Made by a program: the position numbers and the translations under genes. From positions 75,365-139,364 of the forward strand of contig DGBP01000074.1 in the NCBI GenBank assembly GCA_002384855.1: a stretch of DNA of 64,000 bases. The letters run 5' to 3'. The DNA comes from Nocardioidaceae bacterium UBA4001. Its GTDB lineage: Bacteria; Actinomycetota; Actinomycetes; Propionibacteriales; Nocardioidaceae. A model generated the notes under the pieces. It had not been told where the DNA came from, ran no database searches, and was given only the letters and a program-made list of their open reading frames with translations. Below, in pieces: positions 42,189-51,024 of this stretch. Within the stretch, counting starts at the first letter, position 1. Each line of letters starts with the position of its first letter.

Positions 42189-42236
42189 GTGGGCCGAACC
42201 GACGTCACGAGTGCCAGAGGTGTTGCCGGTGCGTGA
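42189..42236 (+). CDS. Candidate leaderless upstream ORF overlapping the fadD start
   Basis: A 15-codon ORF (MGRTDVTSARGVAGA, starting at GTG) placed 6 nt after TAGCGT. Its TGA at 42234-42236 lies just past the likely fadD start codon GTG 42229. A leaderless ribosome would terminate there and could reinitiate on fadD. It may also be chance sequence. Confidence 0.3.
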   Translation: MGRTDVTSARGVAGA

Positions 42237-44016
42237 GTACAGCACGCCCCTCGAGGTCGAGGTGCCCACCACGGGCAACCTGACCGACGACATCGTCCGC
42301 AACGCCGAGGCCGACCCGGACCGGGTCGCGTTCAGCAGGCGTGGCCCGGACGGCGGGTGGGAGGACGTCACCGCTGCGGCGTTCCTCGCCGAGGTCCGGG
42401 GCGTCGCGAAGGGCCTCGTCGCCGCCGGTGTCGAGCCGGGCGACCGGGTCGCGATCATGTCGAGCACGAGGTACGAGTGGACCCTGGTCGACTACGCGAT
42501 CTGGTTCGCCGGGGCGGTCACCGTGCCGTTGTACGAGACGTCGTCGATCGAGCAGATCCGTTGGGCGCTCGAGGACTCGGGCACCCGGGCGCTGGTGGCG
42601 GAGTCCCCGGCCGACCTTGACCGCGTCGGTGAGGCGCGCGCGATCACCGCTCCGCTCGAACGGGTGTGGTCCTTCGAGCAGGACGCGGTCGCAGCGCTGA
42701 CCGAGCAGGGCGCGGGGGTGTCCGACGAGGACCTCGAGAAGCGACGCACCGCCGTCACTCCCGACTCCCTCGCCACCATCGTCTACACCTCCGGGACCAC
42801 GGGTCGGCCGAAGGGCTGCCTGCTCACCCACGGCAACTTCATGGCCGAGGTGGGGGCTGCCGTGAGCGGCCTGCACGAGCTGTTCGAGGACCCCGAGGCG
42901 GCCACGCTCCTCTTCCTCCCGCTCGCGCACGTCTTCGCCCGGGTCATCCAGGTCGGCGCGGTCAACGCCCGTGTCCGGCTGGGCCACGCGCCGGACGTGA
43001 AGCGCCTGCTCCCCGACCTGCAGTCGTTCCGTCCCACCTTCATCCTCGCGGTGCCCCGGGTGTTCGAGAAGGTGTTCAACACCGCCTCGCAGAACGCCGC
43101 GGCGGACGGCAAGGGACGGGTCTTCGACCTCGCTGCCACCACGGCCATCGCCTACAGCCAGAGCCTCGACCACCGCGGGCCGGGCCCGCTGCTGCGACTG
43201 CGGCACAAGGCGTTCGACCGGCTCGTGTACGCCAAGCTCCGAGAAGCCCTCGGTGGCAGCTGCCGCTACGCGGTCTCAGGGGGCGCCCCGCTCGGCGAGC
43301 GGCTCGGCCACTTCTACCGCGGGATCGGGCTGGTGGTGGTGGAGGGCTACGGCCTCACCGAGACCACCGCGGCGATCACCGCCAACGTGCCGGAGACCTC
43401 CAAGATCGGCAGCGTGGGCCGCCCGCTCGGCGGTACGACGATCCGGGTGGCCGACGACGGCGAGCTGCTCGTGCGTGGTGGCCAGGTCTTCTCCGGCTAC
43501 TGGAACAACCCGAAGGCGACCGAGGAGATCCTCGTCGACGGGTGGCTGCACACCGGCGACCTCGGCGAGATCGACGACGAGGGCTTCGTGCGGATCAGCG
43601 GCCGCAAGAAGGAGATCATCGTCACCGCCGGCGGCAAGAACGTCGCCCCCACCGTCCTCGAGGACCGTCTCCGGGGCCACCACCTGGTGAGCCAGTGCAT
43701 GGTCGTCGGCGACGGGCGGCCCTACATCGCCGCCCTGGTCACGATCGACCCGGACGCTCTCACGCCCTGGGCCGAGCACCACAAGAAGCCGAACGACGTC
43801 GCCCGGCTCACCGAGGACGACGACCTCCGCTCCGCGATCCAGTCCGCCGTCGACGACGCGAACAAGGCCGTCTCGCAGGCAGAGTCGATCCGGCGGTTCA
43901 CGATCCTTCCGGTCGACTGGACCGAGGAGGCCGGCCACCTCACCCCGAGCCTGAAGCTACGTCGGGACCGGGTGATGCGGGAGTTCCGCGCGGACGTGGA
44001 GCGGCTCTACTCCTGA
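42229..44016 (+). CDS. fadD15: Long-chain fatty-acid-CoA ligase (FadD15-like)
   Basis: A 595-residue adenylate-forming enzyme activating long-chain fatty acids to acyl-CoA. The P-loop-like motif is IVYTSGTTGRPKG, followed by LFLPLAHVFARV, VEGYGLTETTAAI, the Asp of LHTGDLGEID and the catalytic hinge RISGRKKEIIVTAGGKNVAP. It is soluble or membrane-associated. The locus beside pimB and the SRPBCC operon matches fadD15 (Rv2187). GTG 42229 is preferred, with AGAGG 8 nt upstream; GTG 42211 and 42220 are alternatives. It converges with pimB, the stop codons overlapping by 10 bp. Confidence 0.92.
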   Translation: MREYSTPLEVEVPTTGNLTDDIVRNAEADPDRVAFSRRGPDGGWEDVTAAAFLAEVRGVAKGLVAAGVEPGDRVAIMSSTRYEWTLVDYAIWFAGAVTVPLYETSSIEQIRWALEDSGTRALVAESPADLDRVGEARAITAPLERVWSFEQDAVAALTEQGAGVSDEDLEKRRTAVTPDSLATIVYTSGTTGRPKGCLLTHGNFMAEVGAAVSGLHELFEDPEAATLLFLPLAHVFARVIQVGAVNARVRLGHAPDVKRLLPDLQSFRPTFILAVPRVFEKVFNTASQNAAADGKGRVFDLAATTAIAYSQSLDHRGPGPLLRLRHKAFDRLVYAKLREALGGSCRYAVSGGAPLGERLGHFYRGIGLVVVEGYGLTETTAAITANVPETSKIGSVGRPLGGTTIRVADDGELLVRGGQVFSGYWNNPKATEEILVDGWLHTGDLGEIDDEGFVRISGRKKEIIVTAGGKNVAPTVLEDRLRGHHLVSQCMVVGDGRPYIAALVTIDPDALTPWAEHHKKPNDVARLTEDDDLRSAIQSAVDDANKAVSQAESIRRFTILPVDWTEEAGHLTPSLKLRRDRVMREFRADVERLYS

Positions 44017-45146
44017 GGGCACTTGCCGGCGAGCACGCCTTCGAGGGCGCCCGCGGCGTGTGCCCAGGTCGCGATTCCGCTCGGCACCGGCAGCCGGTCG
44101 TCGGGCCGGCCGTACGACGGGACGCGCCCCAGCAGCTCGGTCAGCACCTCGGCGACCCGGCTGACGGACCGCGGCGCCACGACCACCGCATCAGGACCCG
44201 CCACCGCCTCGGGGGCACCACCGGAGTCACCGACAAGGACCGGGAGGCCACAGGCCTGCGCTTCGGTGAAGACGATCCCGAACGCTTCAGCCTCGAGACC
44301 CCACCGCCTGGTGCGGCACGGCATGGCGTAGACGTCACCGGCATCGGTGTAGGCAGGCATCTCCTCCCACGGCACACTCCCGGTGAAGACCACGGAGTCC
44401 TCGACGCCTCGCTCGGCGACCAGCTCCTCGACCGCACCGCGGTGGGGTCCGTCGCCGACGAGCAGCAGCCATGCGTCCGGAGCCTTGCGCAGGACCTCGG
44501 GCCACGCCTTGACCAGCGTGTCTTGGCCCTTGCGCTTCACGAACCGGGCCGTGCACACGACCACGGGTGCGTCCGCCGGGATGTCGAGACGCTTCCGAAC
44601 CTCTGCTCCCCCACACCCCGGGTAGAAGCGCTCGGGGTCCACCCCGGGAGACATCCGCACCATCCTCGACGCAGCCTCCGGTGAGAGCGCGGCTGCGATG
44701 CGTTCGCGACACCACTCGCTGACGTAGGTCATCACGTCGACGGAGTCGCCGATCCTGCGCAGCAGCTGCCGGGTCACCGGCACCCGCGCCCACCACACCT
44801 CGTGGCCGTGGGTCAGCGCCACGATCCGGTTGGCGCCGGCACGCCGCAGTCGCCGGCCCAACAGGCCCAGCGGCGCTGACGCCCCGAAGACGACCCGGTC
44901 GCAGCCGTGACGCCGCATGACCTCGACCACCCGGCGCCCCACGGCAGGGGTGGGCAGCAGCATCGAGGCGGGGTCGCGGTAGACGGGGAACGGCAGGCCG
45001 GCGTCGTACTCCCGGTCCCCTGGCATCGACGCGGTGTAGACGACGACCTGGTCGGGGTCCATCCGCTCGCACAGCGCGAGCACGAACGTCTCGATGCCGC
45101 CACGCCGGGTCGGGAAGTCGTTGGTGACGACGAGGACGCGGCTCAC
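44007..45146 (-). CDS. pimB: GDP-mannose phosphatidylinositol-monomannoside mannosyltransferase PimB
   Basis: A 379-residue GT-B (GT4) glycosyltransferase. The N-terminus VLVVTNDFPTRRGGIETFVLALCERM has the Gly-rich acceptor loop, and the C-terminal half has VCTARFVKRKGQDTLVKAWPEV and the donor-binding EAFGIVFTEAQACGLPVLVGDSGG (E-X7-E). The N-terminal sequence and its place next to fadD15 match PimB (Rv2188c), which adds the second mannose to PIM1 on the cytoplasmic face of the membrane. It is the last gene of a four-gene minus operon behind the c-di-AMP riboswitch and overlaps the M48 gene in GTGA. Confidence 0.88.
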   Translation of the reverse strand: MSRVLVVTNDFPTRRGGIETFVLALCERMDPDQVVVYTASMPGDREYDAGLPFPVYRDPASMLLPTPAVGRRVVEVMRRHGCDRVVFGASAPLGLLGRRLRRAGANRIVALTHGHEVWWARVPVTRQLLRRIGDSVDVMTYVSEWCRERIAAALSPEAASRMVRMSPGVDPERFYPGCGGAEVRKRLDIPADAPVVVCTARFVKRKGQDTLVKAWPEVLRKAPDAWLLLVGDGPHRGAVEELVAERGVEDSVVFTGSVPWEEMPAYTDAGDVYAMPCRTRRWGLEAEAFGIVFTEAQACGLPVLVGDSGGAPEAVAGPDAVVVAPRSVSRVAEVLTELLGRVPSYGRPDDRLPVPSGIATWAHAAGALEGVLAGKCPQE

Positions 45147-46402
45147 CGGTCGTCCCCGGCCCGCTCCAGGGACGCCGGCAGGCCGGCTCTCTCGAGGACG
45201 GTCGGGTGGGAGCCGAACCAGAACTGGCTCCAGGCCGGTGGAGTCGGGTCGCTCAGCGACTTCAGGGCGAGCTCACGCTGCATGTCCACGAACGTAGTGG
45301 ACTCCCCTGTCGCCGCGAGGGCGTCGCGGTCGGAGCGTGTCTCGATCGCCCGGCTGATGCCGGCCTCCACGGGCGAGACCGCCAGGAGCGCGACGGCCCA
45401 CAGCGCGAGCACCAGCGGGACGGCAGCGGGGTCCCCGAGGCCGCGGATGCCGAGTCGCCGCCGTAGCCGCGTCGAGTCCATCACCAGCGCGAGCAAGGCG
45501 ACACCGAGCACGGCGCCGCTCGCCCCCAGGACCGTGCCGACCAGGACGTCGTTGTGCTTCGCGTGCGCCAGCTCGTGGGCCACGACGACCTCTGCCTCGG
45601 GAAGGGGCAGGTCCTCGACGAGGGTGTCGTAGAGCACCACCCGCCGGGTGTCACCGAACCCGGAGACGTAGGCGTTGTACGTCGTGGTGCGCTGGGACGC
45701 GTCCGAGACGAGGATCTCGTCGATCTCGACCCCCTGCCGCTCGGCGAGCGTGAGCACGGACGAGCGCAGCTCACCCTCGGGCAGCGGCTCGAAGTCGTTG
45801 AACACCGGCTCGACCACCACTGGGTAGAGGAACGAGCCGGCGAGGGTGAGCACCACCGCCGCGACACCGGCCCAGGCGAACCACCAGCGCGGTGACCGCC
45901 GTGCAGCGAGCACGAGGACGAGCAGGACGAGGGCGGTGAGGAACCAGGAGACGAGCAGCGACCGACCGAGGTCGAAGATCCACGCGCCCCAGGGCTGCTC
46001 GCTCAGTCCGAACTCGAGGCGTCGCGCGTGGTGGGCGACCGCGAACGGCAGCGTGGCGAGCCGTCCGAGGGCGAGGACGAGGAGCGTCGCGAGCATCACC
46101 ACGAGCCACCACCGGCGGCTGCCGAACATCCGCCTGACAAGAGCCGCACCCCAGGGCGTGAAGCCGAGCAGGGCGGCGACGAGGAGCGAGACGGCGTACG
46201 ACGCCCAGCCAAGGTAGCGCCGGGTGGTCGAGTACTCCTCCGCACGCGCGATCTGGTCGGGGGTGAACAGGTCGGAAGCCCGTGCGGGCCGGAGGTCACC
46301 GCCGGGCACCCGGTCCCAGGGCACCTGGGTGACCGCCAGGACGACGAAGACCGTCGCCGCCACCAGCACGACGGCCCAGGCGGTACGACGGTCCAGCCTC
46401 AT
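45143..46402 (-). CDS. M48-family membrane metalloprotease (Ste24-like)
   Basis: A 419-residue membrane protease. Five or more helices are seen (about residues 10-30, 75-95, 108-130, 155-180, 190-210), with the zinc motif VVAHELAHAKHND in the soluble loop and the third ligand Glu in the later AIETRSDRDAL segment. The family includes CAAX proteases and HtpX. Bacterial substrates are usually misfolded membrane proteins; an isoprenylcysteine methyltransferase-like gene lies 16 kb away but no prenylation system is established. ATG 46402 overlaps the preceding stop codon in ATGA. Second-to-last gene of the riboswitch operon. Confidence 0.88.
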   Translation of the reverse strand: MRLDRRTAWAVVLVAATVFVVLAVTQVPWDRVPGGDLRPARASDLFTPDQIARAEEYSTTRRYLGWASYAVSLLVAALLGFTPWGAALVRRMFGSRRWWLVVMLATLLVLALGRLATLPFAVAHHARRLEFGLSEQPWGAWIFDLGRSLLVSWFLTALVLLVLVLAARRSPRWWFAWAGVAAVVLTLAGSFLYPVVVEPVFNDFEPLPEGELRSSVLTLAERQGVEIDEILVSDASQRTTTYNAYVSGFGDTRRVVLYDTLVEDLPLPEAEVVVAHELAHAKHNDVLVGTVLGASGAVLGVALLALVMDSTRLRRRLGIRGLGDPAAVPLVLALWAVALLAVSPVEAGISRAIETRSDRDALAATGESTTFVDMQRELALKSLSDPTPPAWSQFWFGSHPTVLERAGLPASLERAGDDR

Positions 46403-47691
46403 CCCGCGAGCTCGCGGAGGTAGTTCCGCCACTGTCTCGTGAAGGCCCTCTCGGTCGTCCCGAGGCCGTCGAACGCTGCCTGGACGCTCGTGCCCTCGTC
46501 GACCGACTCGTAGAACGAGATGAGCCGCCGCTCGCCGTACTCATCGGCCAGCAGCCGGCAGGCGAGCCAGGCAGCCTCGTAGGACGTGCCCAGCAGCTTG
46601 TTCGACGGGTCGAACTCGTCGGGACCGGGGAGCGCCTTCGGCGGGCCGTCGCGCCGCACCTCGGCGAGGATCTGGCTCGCGGTCACCGAGACGGGGAGGT
46701 CGCTGCGGGCGAGGGCGACGTAGTCGGCGAACCCCTCGAGCAGCCACAACGGCATCGACGCGGTGGCGGCGTCGACGGCGACGTGCGTGGCCTCGTGGCT
46801 CATCACGATCTGGGAGCCCTCCTCGCCGAGGTCCGCGAAGACCTCCGGGTTCACCATGATGTGGACCGGGGAGCCCGGGCTCAAGGAGCCGTCCACCGTC
46901 GCGGTCACCGCCGCAATGGAAGCGTAGGACCCGGGCTCCGCATCCAGCATCCGCCCGAGCTGCTGCGCCGCCGCGGGCACCTCGACCACGAGGCGACCGC
47001 GCCACTGCGGGAGGACGGCGCGGACGTCGCGGACCGCCTCGGCGGCGAGCCGGGAGTACCGCGGCAGCGCCGTCCGGTCGGCGACGGCGACGAGGGTCCG
47101 CACGCTCCGGTCGACCGCGAGGTCCTCGAGCAGCCACAGCGGAGCCGGTCGACTGGTGTCGCCCACCGCGGAGCCGAACGCCACCCCGTCCGGGGTGTCC
47201 ACGAACGTGAAGGAGGTCTCCATGGAGCCGGTGTCCTGGTCGTAGCCGCCCAGGCGCCAGCGCAGCGCGACGTCACCGACCCAGGCCTGCCGCCCGAAGG
47301 TGCGACTCTCGCGAGGGTCGAGGCTCCCTGCCGACTCGTCCACGAACCGGAGCGCCAGCTCACTGACACCCAGCTCCTGCACGTTGTCGTAGATGAACCC
47401 CAGGGCACGCCTGGCCGACGGTTCTCCCGGCGCCGCAAGCGCCAGCGCCTCACTCCGCGTGCCATCCTCGAAGGCTCGGGTGAGGTCGCCGAGCAGCGCG
47501 GCGGCGTGGTCGGCGCGGGTCAGCTCGGCCGGAGCCTGCGACTGCCTCGGGGCGGTCGGCGTGATCACCTCCCGGTTCCCGAGCAGGCTTGTCAGCGCCA
47601 CCGCGGCGACGAGTGCCAGGAGCACGAAACCGGCCACCCACAGCAGTGGGCGGCCGGTCCGAGGGCTACGCTCAGCCGACGCGGCGGGCAC
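46399..47691 (-). CDS. Membrane-anchored MA-clan metallopeptidase-like protein
   Basis: A 430-residue protein with one N-terminal membrane helix (about residues 15-35), an extracytoplasmic NTF2-like region (about 60-200) and a C-terminal gluzincin-type domain. The metal motif is IVMSHEATHVAVDA, followed by the downstream Glu in WLLEGFADYVAL. It likely cleaves an envelope peptide or acts as a maturation protease. GTG 47691 overlaps the NlpC/P60 gene by 20 nt. The operon context with a peptidoglycan hydrolase, an M48 protease and PimB suggests envelope quality control. Confidence 0.8.
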   Translation of the reverse strand: MPAASAERSPRTGRPLLWVAGFVLLALVAAVALTSLLGNREVITPTAPRQSQAPAELTRADHAAALLGDLTRAFEDGTRSEALALAAPGEPSARRALGFIYDNVQELGVSELALRFVDESAGSLDPRESRTFGRQAWVGDVALRWRLGGYDQDTGSMETSFTFVDTPDGVAFGSAVGDTSRPAPLWLLEDLAVDRSVRTLVAVADRTALPRYSRLAAEAVRDVRAVLPQWRGRLVVEVPAAAQQLGRMLDAEPGSYASIAAVTATVDGSLSPGSPVHIMVNPEVFADLGEEGSQIVMSHEATHVAVDAATASMPLWLLEGFADYVALARSDLPVSVTASQILAEVRRDGPPKALPGPDEFDPSNKLLGTSYEAAWLACRLLADEYGERRLISFYESVDEGTSVQAAFDGLGTTERAFTRQWRNYLRELAG

Positions 47692-48685
47692 CGGAGAAGG
47701 GCATGGAGAACACGCCGGCGACTCGCACGCCCGAACGCGGGTTGGCGGCGTCGACGATCTTGCCCCCGCCGATGTAGATGCCGACATGGCTGACGGGGCT
47801 GTAGTAGAACACCAGGTCACCGGGCTGGAGGGCCGAGGACGAGACCGGCGTGCCCATGCCGAACTGCATCCGCGAGGAGTGCGGCAGGCTGACGCCGGCC
47901 TGGGCCCAGGCCATCATGGTCAGGCCGGAGCAGTCGAAGGAGTTGGGGCCGGCGGCGCCGTAGACGTAGGACTTGCCGACCTGGGCGAGCGCGTAGTTCA
48001 CCGCGGCGGAGGCCCGGCCCGAGGCGTTCGCGCCCGGAAGCGCGGGCGGTCGGGGCTCGGAGCGGCTGACCCTCGGCTCCCGGGCCGCCGCGGCCTCCGC
48101 GGCCGCCTCGGCCTCGAGCTCGTCGAGGAGGTCCTGGGCCTCGCCCGCCTTCGTGTCGATCTCGGCCTTCTCGTCGGCGAGCTTCTCCTCGGTCTCCGCG
48201 ATCGCGGCCATCTCGCGCTTGGTCGCGGCCTCACGGATCTCGAGCTGTTTGTACTGGGTGGCGAACTCCGCCATCAGCTGGGTGCGCTGGTCGTTGAAGG
48301 CCGACACGGTCGAGAGCTGCTCGAGGAACGCGTCGACGTCCTCGGCGAAGACGATGCGCGTGGTCGTGGACAGGGCGCCGTTCTGGTACTGCGAGACGAC
48401 GGACGCGGCGACCTGGTCGCGGAACTCAGCGACCTTGTCCTCCTGCCGGTCGAGGTCGGCCCGCAGGGAACGCAGCCGCTGCTGGGTCGCCTTGAGCTCG
48501 ACGCGGGCGTCGTTGTACCGCTCCGCCGCCTGCTCCGCCTCGTGGAAGAGCCGGTCGACCTTGGCCTCGACCTGGTCGAGGTCGGGCTCCGCCTGGCTGG
48601 GCGCTGCCACGAGCAACGATCCACCGAGCGCCGCGACTCCGAGTGCGGCAATGACACCTGAGATACGCTTCCGGCCGTCGAGCAC
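47672..48685 (-). CDS. Secreted NlpC/P60 peptidoglycan endopeptidase, RipA-like
   Basis: A 337-residue cell wall hydrolase. A signal peptide (residues 1-32, ending SQAEPD) precedes a long coiled coil (about 33-185), a Pro-containing linker and a C-terminal NlpC/P60 domain. Catalytic residues are in NSFDCSGLTMMAW (Cys), SPVSHVGIYIGGG (His) and the following polar residue. The coiled coil may autoinhibit or tether it to the FtsEX divisome, as known for RipC/PcsB-type proteins. It is the counterpart of Rv2190c and the first gene behind a c-di-AMP riboswitch. Start is GTG 48685 after AGGAG. Confidence 0.92.
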   Translation of the reverse strand: MLDGRKRISGVIAALGVAALGGSLLVAAPSQAEPDLDQVEAKVDRLFHEAEQAAERYNDARVELKATQQRLRSLRADLDRQEDKVAEFRDQVAASVVSQYQNGALSTTTRIVFAEDVDAFLEQLSTVSAFNDQRTQLMAEFATQYKQLEIREAATKREMAAIAETEEKLADEKAEIDTKAGEAQDLLDELEAEAAAEAAAAREPRVSRSEPRPPALPGANASGRASAAVNYALAQVGKSYVYGAAGPNSFDCSGLTMMAWAQAGVSLPHSSRMQFGMGTPVSSSALQPGDLVFYYSPVSHVGIYIGGGKIVDAANPRSGVRVAGVFSMPFSGARRVG

Positions 48686-48693
48686 GAGCGGAC

Positions 48694-48850
48694 GGTCTCC
48701 TCTTTGTCCTGACGCCTACCAGGTGAGCTGACGGGTTCGGGCGGCAAAGAGACCCTACGCGCGCACGGCGCCCTTGGTGCGGGCCCCGGGCGTGCGATTC
48801 ACCCCAAGGAACGTGGTTCCCCGGCTCCGGTGCACGACTCCCCCGACTCG
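48694..48850 (-). promoter_or_regulatory. ydaO-yuaA type c-di-AMP riboswitch
   Basis: The minus strand carries the hallmark blocks of this class in order: GGAGCCGGGGAACC (about 48830-48815), GGGGTGAATC (48805-48796), and CCGAACCCGTCAGC with its continuation ending GGTAGGCG (48740-48713). The closing helix pairs GGTCTCTTTG with CAAAGAGGAGACC (48706-48694), burying the AGGAG that serves the GTG at 48685. In known cases c-di-AMP binding turns the gene off. It controls the NlpC/P60 gene and probably the three coupled genes after it. Confidence 0.93.
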
Positions 48851-49007
48851 TGGGCCCGGACTCGGCGCGGCACCTGAGCGAACCCGGTTTGGTCCACTGG
48901 GACAGGTGCCTCGCAAAGATTAAGGGGCGGACCGCCACGGAGGCAATGATTCTCGACATGTGGCGTAGACAAAGCGTTCACGCCGATTTCGCCGCGGGCG
49001 ATCCTGT

Positions 49008-49220
49008 CTACGCCGACTCGGCGCCGAAGTCGGGCCCTGGCAGCGGCTCCACCATGCGCAGGGGTGGGACGAGGCCCGAGCCGGCGAGCGTGTCGAGGGC
49101 ACGCTTCTCCTCGTCGTCGAAGCCCAGCTCGGGCGGCGGCCCGAGCAGCACCGTCACCACGCAGTCCGTGCACGCCGGACCGCGCACCAGGCAGGTGTCG
49201 CAGTCGATTCGGACACTCAT
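49008..49220 (-). CDS. Small cysteine-motif protein
   Basis: A 70-residue protein with four cysteines in an early cluster, CDTCLVRGPACTDC (residues about 7-20), likely a metal site. The rest is a short helical tail (FDDEEKRALDTLAGSGLVPPLRMVEPLPG). GGAGG lies about 7 nt before ATG 49220. Similar small proteins next to NlpC/P60 genes occur in related actinobacteria as I recall, without a known role. It is upstream of the riboswitch and on the same strand, so it may be read separately. Confidence 0.65.
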   Translation of the reverse strand: MSVRIDCDTCLVRGPACTDCVVTVLLGPPPELGFDDEEKRALDTLAGSGLVPPLRMVEPLPGPDFGAESA

Positions 49221-49316
49221 GTCGCCTCCAGGGGAAGTCGGTTTCGTCCTGGCAGGGACGCTGTCAGCAGCCACCGACAGTTTCGGCAGATCCCGACTCG
49301 CCGAGGCGGGAAGGGG

Positions 49317-50687
49317 TCAAGAACGCGCCAGCAGCCGGGTGAGCACGACCGCGTCGACCACCCGCGCGCCGCCGCGTCTGACGTCGCGCGCAACCGCCTG
49401 GTCGCTGGTCACCACGACGAGCGGGCGCCCGGTGGGCTCGGCGGCGACGAGGTCACGGATCACGTCGTCCGCGATCACGCCGTACGGGCTGTAGAGGACC
49501 CGCACCCCCCGCGGCTTCTTCACGAGCGGGCGTTCGACCCGGTCGGCCGCGTCGAAGACGACGGTGACCTCGGCGCTCGTGCGCGCGGCCAGCGGGGCCA
49601 GACCGGACAGCAGGCGGTCACGCTGGATCTCCAGGGACGACTCGGGCCAGGCGTTCTTGGTGACGTTGTAGCCGTCGACCACGAGGTGCACCCGCGGCAG
49701 TGCCAGCAGCTGGTCGAGCAGCGCGGGGTCGTCCTTGGCCAGCGACCCGTGGCTGCTCGGGGTGCGGGCCCCTTGCTCGGCGACATCGGCCTCGACGGCG
49801 TCCGCGGGCGAGCCGTCGACCGGAGGCAGGGCCAGCTCACGACGCAGGCCTTGGGCCGTCTCGAGCAGCGTGTCGAGGAGGAGGCGAGCCCGCAGCGTGG
49901 CCCCTCCCTTCTCGGCCCGCTCGGTGCGACGCGCCACGGTGAGCTCCTGCTCGAGCTCCTCGACCCGGGTCCGCAGGCGACGCAGCTCACTCTCCGCCAC
50001 GGTCGACGACGCGGTGGCCTGGGCGACCACCTCGTCGGCCTGTGTCGCGGCTGACTCGGCGGCACTCTCTGCTCGCTTGACCCGGGCACGGGCGTCGCCG
50101 AGCTTGTGCCGCAGGTCGGAGTTCTCCGCCTTGAGCGCGGTCATCTGGTCGCGGTTGCGTTCCCGGAGCGTACGCAGCTCGTCGTGCGCGTCGTCGAGCT
50201 GCCGACGCAGACGTTCCACCTGCTGGGCCACCTCGCGGCTGGCCGCGGCGTCGCGCTCGACACCCGCGACGTCGGCCGACCGCTCGACGACCTCCACCCA
50301 GCCCTCCGGGCGCATCAGGTAGGCCACGGCGGCGAGCTCGACCGGATCGGCCGCCGCGGGCGTCGTACCCTCCTCCAGCGCACGCGCCAGCTCAGGCACC
50401 CGCAGGCGCACCTGCGTCGCCAACCGGCCACGGAAATCCGCATCGGTCTCCAGCACCCCCGCGATCTGCGTGCCGGCGAGCTTCGCCCGCCGCGACGGCG
50501 CGAAGGAGGCGACGCGACGCAGCGAGGCGGGCAGCTGGTCCGTCGCGATGGAACCGACCGCCTCGGCCGCGAGTGCGATGACCCGCGCGCGCACGCCTTC
50601 GGGCAGGGGACCGGCGAGCCCCTTGACGGCCGACTCGGCGGACGGGTCCTGGTCGTGCTCCGAGCCCTTCTCGGCGGCCGTGGTCAC
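49317..50687 (-). CDS. NYN-domain (YacP-like) RNA-binding/nuclease protein with coiled coil
   Basis: A 456-residue protein. Residues about 30-130 form a helical domain, 150-260 a coiled coil, and the C-terminal 170 residues a NYN/PIN-like domain. Acidic active-site residues are in HLVVDGYNVTKNAWPE, TVVFDAADRVERP, YGVIADDVIRDLV and VVVTSDQAVARDVRR. YacP-type NYN proteins (Rae1) cut mRNA on the ribosome; here the long N-terminal extension is typical of actinobacterial forms. GTG 50687 overlaps the stop codon of the preceding zinc-ribbon gene (GTGA), implying coupling. Confidence 0.85.
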   Translation of the reverse strand: MTTAAEKGSEHDQDPSAESAVKGLAGPLPEGVRARVIALAAEAVGSIATDQLPASLRRVASFAPSRRAKLAGTQIAGVLETDADFRGRLATQVRLRVPELARALEEGTTPAAADPVELAAVAYLMRPEGWVEVVERSADVAGVERDAAASREVAQQVERLRRQLDDAHDELRTLRERNRDQMTALKAENSDLRHKLGDARARVKRAESAAESAATQADEVVAQATASSTVAESELRRLRTRVEELEQELTVARRTERAEKGGATLRARLLLDTLLETAQGLRRELALPPVDGSPADAVEADVAEQGARTPSSHGSLAKDDPALLDQLLALPRVHLVVDGYNVTKNAWPESSLEIQRDRLLSGLAPLAARTSAEVTVVFDAADRVERPLVKKPRGVRVLYSPYGVIADDVIRDLVAAEPTGRPLVVVTSDQAVARDVRRGGARVVDAVVLTRLLARS

Positions 50688-50932
50688 GAAGTGGTGGCGT
50701 CGACTTCCGCGCGTGCCACGAGCTCGATGGCGTCGGACCGGCCGCACCACCGACAGGTGACGGACTCGACCTCCTCGCTCTGGGTGGTGCTCTCCTCGAC
50801 CTCGTGGTCGCCGGCGAGGTCGAAGTGCCAGAACTCGGTCGTACGGCGGGTCCGCGTCACGTCGAAGCGGGTGAGGTTGCCGCAGCCACCGCACCGCCAA
50901 CGGGTGTTCGCGTCAGGCAGGGGGGCAGCCAC
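50684..50932 (-). CDS. Small zinc-ribbon protein
   Basis: An 82-residue protein with two CxxC knuckles, RWRCGGCGNLTRFDVTRTRR and SVTCRWCGRSDAIE, forming a rubredoxin-like zinc ribbon. The central part is acidic (GDHEVEESTTQSEEVES). GAGGAG precedes GTG 50932. It is translationally coupled to the NYN-domain gene and probably assists it in RNA or ribosome binding; this is inference from the pairing. It diverges from the DEDDh/GIY-YIG gene by 92 bp. Confidence 0.75.
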   Translation of the reverse strand: MAAPLPDANTRWRCGGCGNLTRFDVTRTRRTTEFWHFDLAGDHEVEESTTQSEEVESVTCRWCGRSDAIELVARAEVDATTS

Positions 50933-51011
50933 GGTCTCTCCTCGGGGTCGGAAGCCTCGCGTGACCCATCGTACGTGCGCGAGCCTGCCCGAAATGGTCG
51001 GTGGGCCGGTT

Positions 51012-51017
51012 TAGCGT
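51012..51017 (+). promoter_or_regulatory. -10 element (TAGCGT) of the DEDDh/GIY-YIG gene
   Basis: TAGCGT lies 7 nt before ATG 51025, the leaderless arrangement. Confidence 0.5.
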
Positions 51018-51024
51018 CTCGACC

